From NCBI GenBank assembly GCA_037043455.1, contig JAWPHD010006797.1:1-64000 (forward strand): a DNA stretch of 64,000 bases, in the 5' to 3' direction; not shown here. Below: more notes on the stretch, generated by a model. That model was not told the DNA's origin, searched no databases, and worked only from the letters and a program-made list of their open reading frames with translations. How positions within the stretch are numbered: the first letter of the stretch is position 1. The DNA comes from Cyrtodaria siliqua. Taxonomy: Eukaryota > Mollusca > Bivalvia > Adapedonta > Hiatellidae.

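Overview
This is animal genomic DNA: AT-rich, intron-rich and full of short non-autonomous transposons, tRNA-derived SINEs and minisatellites. The repeat content (pearl/HINE-like elements with tandem cores and a terminal hairpin, tRNA-headed SINEs with a conserved central block, many foldback MITEs) suggests a mollusc, most likely a bivalve. The species cannot be fixed from the sequence alone.

One gene on the + strand spans almost the whole window. Twenty-eight constitutive exons (3416 to 64000, open at both ends) join with canonical AG/GT sites and perfectly matching codon phases. They encode about 2,510 residues that align in order with CPLANE1 (C5orf42/JBTS17), the very large ciliary-base protein mutated in Joubert syndrome. 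The window starts inside the N-terminal WD40-like region, at roughly residue 340 of human CPLANE1 as remembered, and stops before the C-terminus. A further 822-bp exon (8809-9630) is phase-symmetric and serine-rich and looks like an optional cassette. No independent second gene is supported on either strand.

Layout: 1-3415 is intron with a poly-T/poly-C array. 3416-9630 holds the WD40-end and helical-repeat exons and the cassette. 9.6-12.9 kb is arrays and nested TIR elements. 12988-26317 holds the conserved helical core. 26.3-36.0 kb is a 9.7-kb repeat-filled intron. 36.0-42.6 kb holds low-complexity Arg/Ser, Pro/Gly and acidic exons. 42.6-53.9 kb is an 11.3-kb intron with a 36-bp minisatellite, CRE-motif array, pearl-like elements and two decayed copies of the next exon. 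53.9-64.0 kb holds the C-terminal helical and coiled-coil exons.

The most unusual signal is that three exon/intron junctions of this one gene have been copied into tandem arrays that carry the splice site itself. These are about 15 degenerate copies of the exon-7 donor (15737-16880), 13 copies of the exon-24 acceptor (55996-56498) and 15 copies of the exon-25 donor (57495-58480). Two ghost copies of exon 22 and a partial duplicate of the exon-9 start add to the pattern. All exon boundaries are read by eye from splice consensus, phase and remembered homology; no alignment or transcript data were available.
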